From NCBI GenBank assembly GCA_945949035.1, contig CAMFDH010000009.1:1-15561 (forward strand): a DNA stretch of 15,561 bases, in the 5' to 3' direction. The notes under the pieces are model-generated. The model made no database searches and was not told the origin of the DNA. It saw nothing but the letters and a program-made list of their open reading frames with translations. The number at the start of each line of letters is the position of its first letter. Within the stretch, counting starts at the first letter, position 1. Positions 13,585 to 15,561 of this stretch are shown here, one piece after another. Source of the stretch: an uncultured Actinomyces sp. GTDB taxonomy: Bacteria > Actinomycetota > Actinomycetes > Actinomycetales > Actinomycetaceae. Both the position numbers and the translations under genes were made by a program.

Positions 13585-14092
13585 GAATATCGGCGCTTTC
13601 GATGATGATCTCTCTCTGCCAGTCGGCCCCTTCAAGCTCTAATCGCTCGCGGCCCTTCTTGGTGAGCAACCCCGCAACACGCTTGGCGTACTCACTCAAG
13701 ATGGCGTTAGCGAACGTGGCTACCACGTCGAGGCGCGAGTCGTCAAGTATCCTCTGCTGGATAATGACTTCCTTGCGCTTGAGACCCGCCAACTCGCTGA
13801 TCTCGCGGAGCACCTTGAGAATAGCCTCGGCCTCTTTGGGGTCTACATAGTCCTTGTCGAGCCACTGGAACGCTCGGTCGAGAACAATCTCTAAACGTTC
13901 CAACTGCTTCTGGTACATGGTGTGCTCGTCGAGTTGGGTGTACTGAGCGTAGTGTTCCACCTGTACTCGTTGCACATCTTTGATCGTCAAGCCGGTTCGT
14001 TCAGCAGCCTTATCGACAGGCATGCCACGCAAGAGCGCGGCGCGGGCTAGTTTCTTTCTGCCCTCAAGATCGGCGTCAAGTTCCTTAGACAC
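13556..14092 (-). CDS. Small-terminase-like helix-turn-helix protein
   Basis: The product has 178 residues. An N-terminal helix-turn-helix is seen at about residues 20-45 (RGMPVDKAAERTGLTIKDVQ), followed by long charged helices (residues about 55-130) suited to oligomerisation, and an acidic end. Position directly upstream of the large terminase fits the packaging-site recognition subunit, which binds pac or cos DNA and regulates the large subunit. The GTG start at 14092 has AAGGAG 7 nt upstream, inside the preceding small gene, which it overlaps by 8 nt. I did not recognise a specific small-terminase family, so a DNA-binding regulator is the alternative. Confidence 0.7.
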   Translation of the reverse strand: MSKELDADLEGRKKLARAALLRGMPVDKAAERTGLTIKDVQRVQVEHYAQYTQLDEHTMYQKQLERLEIVLDRAFQWLDKDYVDPKEAEAILKVLREISELAGLKRKEVIIQQRILDDSRLDVVATFANAILSEYAKRVAGLLTKKGRERLELEGADWQREIIIESADILDAEVELKI

Positions 14093-14237
14093 TGGTGATC
14101 TCCTTGATCTGCTTCTCTAGTTCCTTCCATTCCTTGTCGATCATCTTGGCCAGCACTCGATCACGGTATACCGAACCGGCGATCGAACCCATAACGAAGC
14201 CGACCACGAAGCCGAGTATTGCAAACAGTACGATCAT
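14085..14237 (-). CDS. 50-residue single-span membrane protein
   Basis: This short frame starts at an ATG at 14237 that overlaps the upstream stop as ATGA, with GGAGG 8 nt upstream, and ends inside the start of the small-terminase gene (8-nt overlap). Residues 2-22 form a Gly-rich hydrophobic segment (IVLFAILGFVVGFVMGSIAG), followed by YRDR and an amphipathic, Lys/Glu-rich tail to residue 50. This predicts one membrane helix with a positively charged cytoplasmic side. The overlap on both sides and a proper ribosome binding site argue that it is a real gene. Small holin-like or membrane-anchor roles are possible, but nothing in the sequence decides between them. Confidence 0.75.
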   Translation of the reverse strand: MIVLFAILGFVVGFVMGSIAGSVYRDRVLAKMIDKEWKELEKQIKEITSV

Positions 14238-15502
14238 TCCCATATCCTCCATGCCTTAGAGCGACCTTTGTATAGCTCAAACGTCAGCATAGCAGGTGGT
14301 GTGCTAGAGCCTCGGTTGTTGCTGAACCAGGCGGAGCCGTTGTCGAGTGTGGGGCAACCAATGAGTTGCTGCCCTCGTCCGGTGACCCCCATAAAGAAGT
14401 TGTGGTGGTGCCCGAACACGAGCACATCGACCGTGTTCATGCCTGCTCGCCCTGAGAGGGCGGCGTCAGCCAGCCAGTCGCCAGCGCGGATGGGGGCGTT
14501 GAACTGGTGGCCGTGTACGCAACCGAGAACTGTTCCGTCAGCCGTGGGGATGGCTACCGCCTCTTCCCACTTGGTCGGGCGAACGAACTCGACATTGGTG
14601 TGTGAGGTGCCGAGAGACATCGCCATTTCGATGTTGTCGAGGATCATGATCCCGTAGTCATCGTCGGGGCTGTTCGAGCGGTTCTTGTTGCCGGTCGCGG
14701 TGCGTACCTGGCAGTGGTTCGATGGCACCGACACATAGGTTAGTTTGTCGGCGAGAGGCGCAAAGCGGTGGATGGCGTTGAGGATGACTCGTTGCGCGGT
14801 GCGGAGCTGGTCCGTGAGCGACAGGTCGTTGGTCTGCTGTTGCGCCGTGGTGTTGGTGAACCCTTCGATGATGTCACCCACGTCGTAGAGGATGATCTCT
14901 TTGTAGCCGCCGTGCTCGCGCACTGCGCTCTCTACTTGGTCGAGGATGTTCGACACCCGCTGTAGGGTCTCGGGGGTTCCTCCGCGTTCGTCGTACTTGC
15001 CGAGTTGCAAGTCGGAAAGCGCGATGACAAAGGTATCGGTGCGCGGTTCTTTGCTTGGATTGTTACACCTGTCGTTACATTCCAAGTAAGGTTCCACGTC
15101 TTCGAGCGACAGCATGTGCGGGTTGCGCTTGCGGAATGTTCCCTTGTACGAGTAGAGCTGTACTAGGTCTCGTTCACCGTCTTCGCTGGCCTTGGACTGT
15201 TGCCAAGTGCTGAACTTGAATGTGTCCTGAACTAACTCGAAGTCTTCGGGTGAGGCCCCGGCTAGCTCAAAGATCTTTACGAACGCCCCCGCTGAACCGG
15301 GGGTTAGCGGGTTGGTGGATTCGAGTCCCGAGAACTTGATCTCGTCTTGGTCCCCGCTAATAGTAAGGGTCCCTGACTTATTAGGCGCTTCCCTGACTCG
15401 CTGCTTCAACCTCCGTATGTGTCGCTCCGACCTTTGCAACTCTCGCGCCAACTCCGGCACGCTCTTGTGGAAGTTGTTGCGGACGTACTCAAGAATATCC
15501 AA
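14234..15502 (-). CDS. Helix-turn-helix/metallophosphoesterase fusion protein
   Basis: The product has 422 residues from a TTG start at 15502; AGGAGGGG lies 5 nt upstream. The frame continues to a TTG at 15523, but that extension would include the ribosome binding site. Residues 1-40 (HKSVPELARELQRSERHIRR) form a helix-turn-helix. Residues about 157-400 form a calcineurin-like phosphoesterase: SDLQLGK with Asp164, VGD with Asp210, SNH with His263, HGH at 330-332 and GHHH at 364-367. The first motif has Gln where the usual DxH has His. Such proteins occur near terminase genes in actinobacteriophages and are often described as Mre11-like nucleases, but the substrate here is unknown. DNA binding plus phosphodiesterase activity suggests DNA processing linked to packaging or replication (inference). 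Confidence 0.85.
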   Translation of the reverse strand: MDILEYVRNNFHKSVPELARELQRSERHIRRLKQRVREAPNKSGTLTISGDQDEIKFSGLESTNPLTPGSAGAFVKIFELAGASPEDFELVQDTFKFSTWQQSKASEDGERDLVQLYSYKGTFRKRNPHMLSLEDVEPYLECNDRCNNPSKEPRTDTFVIALSDLQLGKYDERGGTPETLQRVSNILDQVESAVREHGGYKEIILYDVGDIIEGFTNTTAQQQTNDLSLTDQLRTAQRVILNAIHRFAPLADKLTYVSVPSNHCQVRTATGNKNRSNSPDDDYGIMILDNIEMAMSLGTSHTNVEFVRPTKWEEAVAIPTADGTVLGCVHGHQFNAPIRAGDWLADAALSGRAGMNTVDVLVFGHHHNFFMGVTGRGQQLIGCPTLDNGSAWFSNNRGSSTPPAMLTFELYKGRSKAWRIWE

Positions 15503-15507
15503 GGGTT

Positions 15508-15515
15508 CCCCTCCT
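15508..15515 (-). promoter_or_regulatory. Ribosome binding site that sets the TTG start at 15502
   Basis: AGGAGGGG on the minus strand ends 5 nt before the TTG. This makes 15502 the preferred start over the TTG at 15523. Confidence 0.65.
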
Positions 15516-15561
15516 GTAATCAACCCTTACACTCTACCACGCACTAGGTGCTATGGTTGGT
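15516..15561 (-). other. Window edge, no assignable feature
   Basis: This short stretch upstream of the phosphoesterase gene shows no convincing promoter or hairpin. It may hold the last codons of a preceding gene, but the reading frame cannot be decided. Confidence 0.3.

Noticed and set aside
1..15561. CRISPR arrays, insertion sequences, integrase or toxin-antitoxin genes
   Set aside because: No regularly spaced repeats, transposase motifs or such gene pairs were seen; apart from the intein there is no mobile element.

Overview
The window is part of the late (virion structure) module of a tailed double-stranded DNA phage or prophage with a long-tailed, siphovirus-like architecture. Every convincing gene lies on the minus strand, so the biological order runs from position 15561 down to 1. 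Moderately high GC, GTG/TTG starts, strong Shine-Dalgarno sites, many stop/start overlaps and protein types familiar from actinobacteriophages suggest an actinobacterial host. That host assignment is inference. No integrase, repressor, lysis or replication gene is visible.

Right part (15502-13556): a helix-turn-helix/metallophosphoesterase fusion, a 50-residue single-membrane-span protein and a small-terminase-like DNA-binding protein are tightly coupled by overlaps. A near-consensus promoter (13555-13584) and a strong hairpin (13462-13500) follow. Next comes a large terminase gene whose P-loop is split by a 347-residue intein with a LAGLIDADG endonuclease and the residue pattern of a class 3 intein.

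Middle part (10842-6987): portal, capsid maturation protease with a probable scaffold tail, a probable capsid decoration protein, then the major capsid protein, closed by a hairpin. Directly downstream lies the most unusual element, a 77-nt tRNA-like RNA (6853-6929). It cannot form an anticodon arm but carries the hallmarks of the tRNA-like domain of tmRNA (SsrA): a G3-U70-type acceptor stem, a GGUUUCGAC D-analogue, a short P2-like helix, a GGAG linker and a perfect T arm. Its 19-nt loop reads AAA GCC GCU UGA (Lys-Ala-Ala-stop) in one frame. I propose a miniature tmRNA-like RNA.

Left part (6833-1): a small protein of unknown function, then four overlapping head-tail connector and tail-completion genes, a small linker protein, the tail tube protein followed by an intrinsic terminator, and the tail assembly chaperone. 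The chaperone's second reading frame is probably reached by a +1 ribosomal frameshift and adds a zinc-ribbon-like domain. Last comes the tape measure protein, which runs off the left edge of the window. Together the genes package DNA, build and mature the head, join it to the tail and set tail length.
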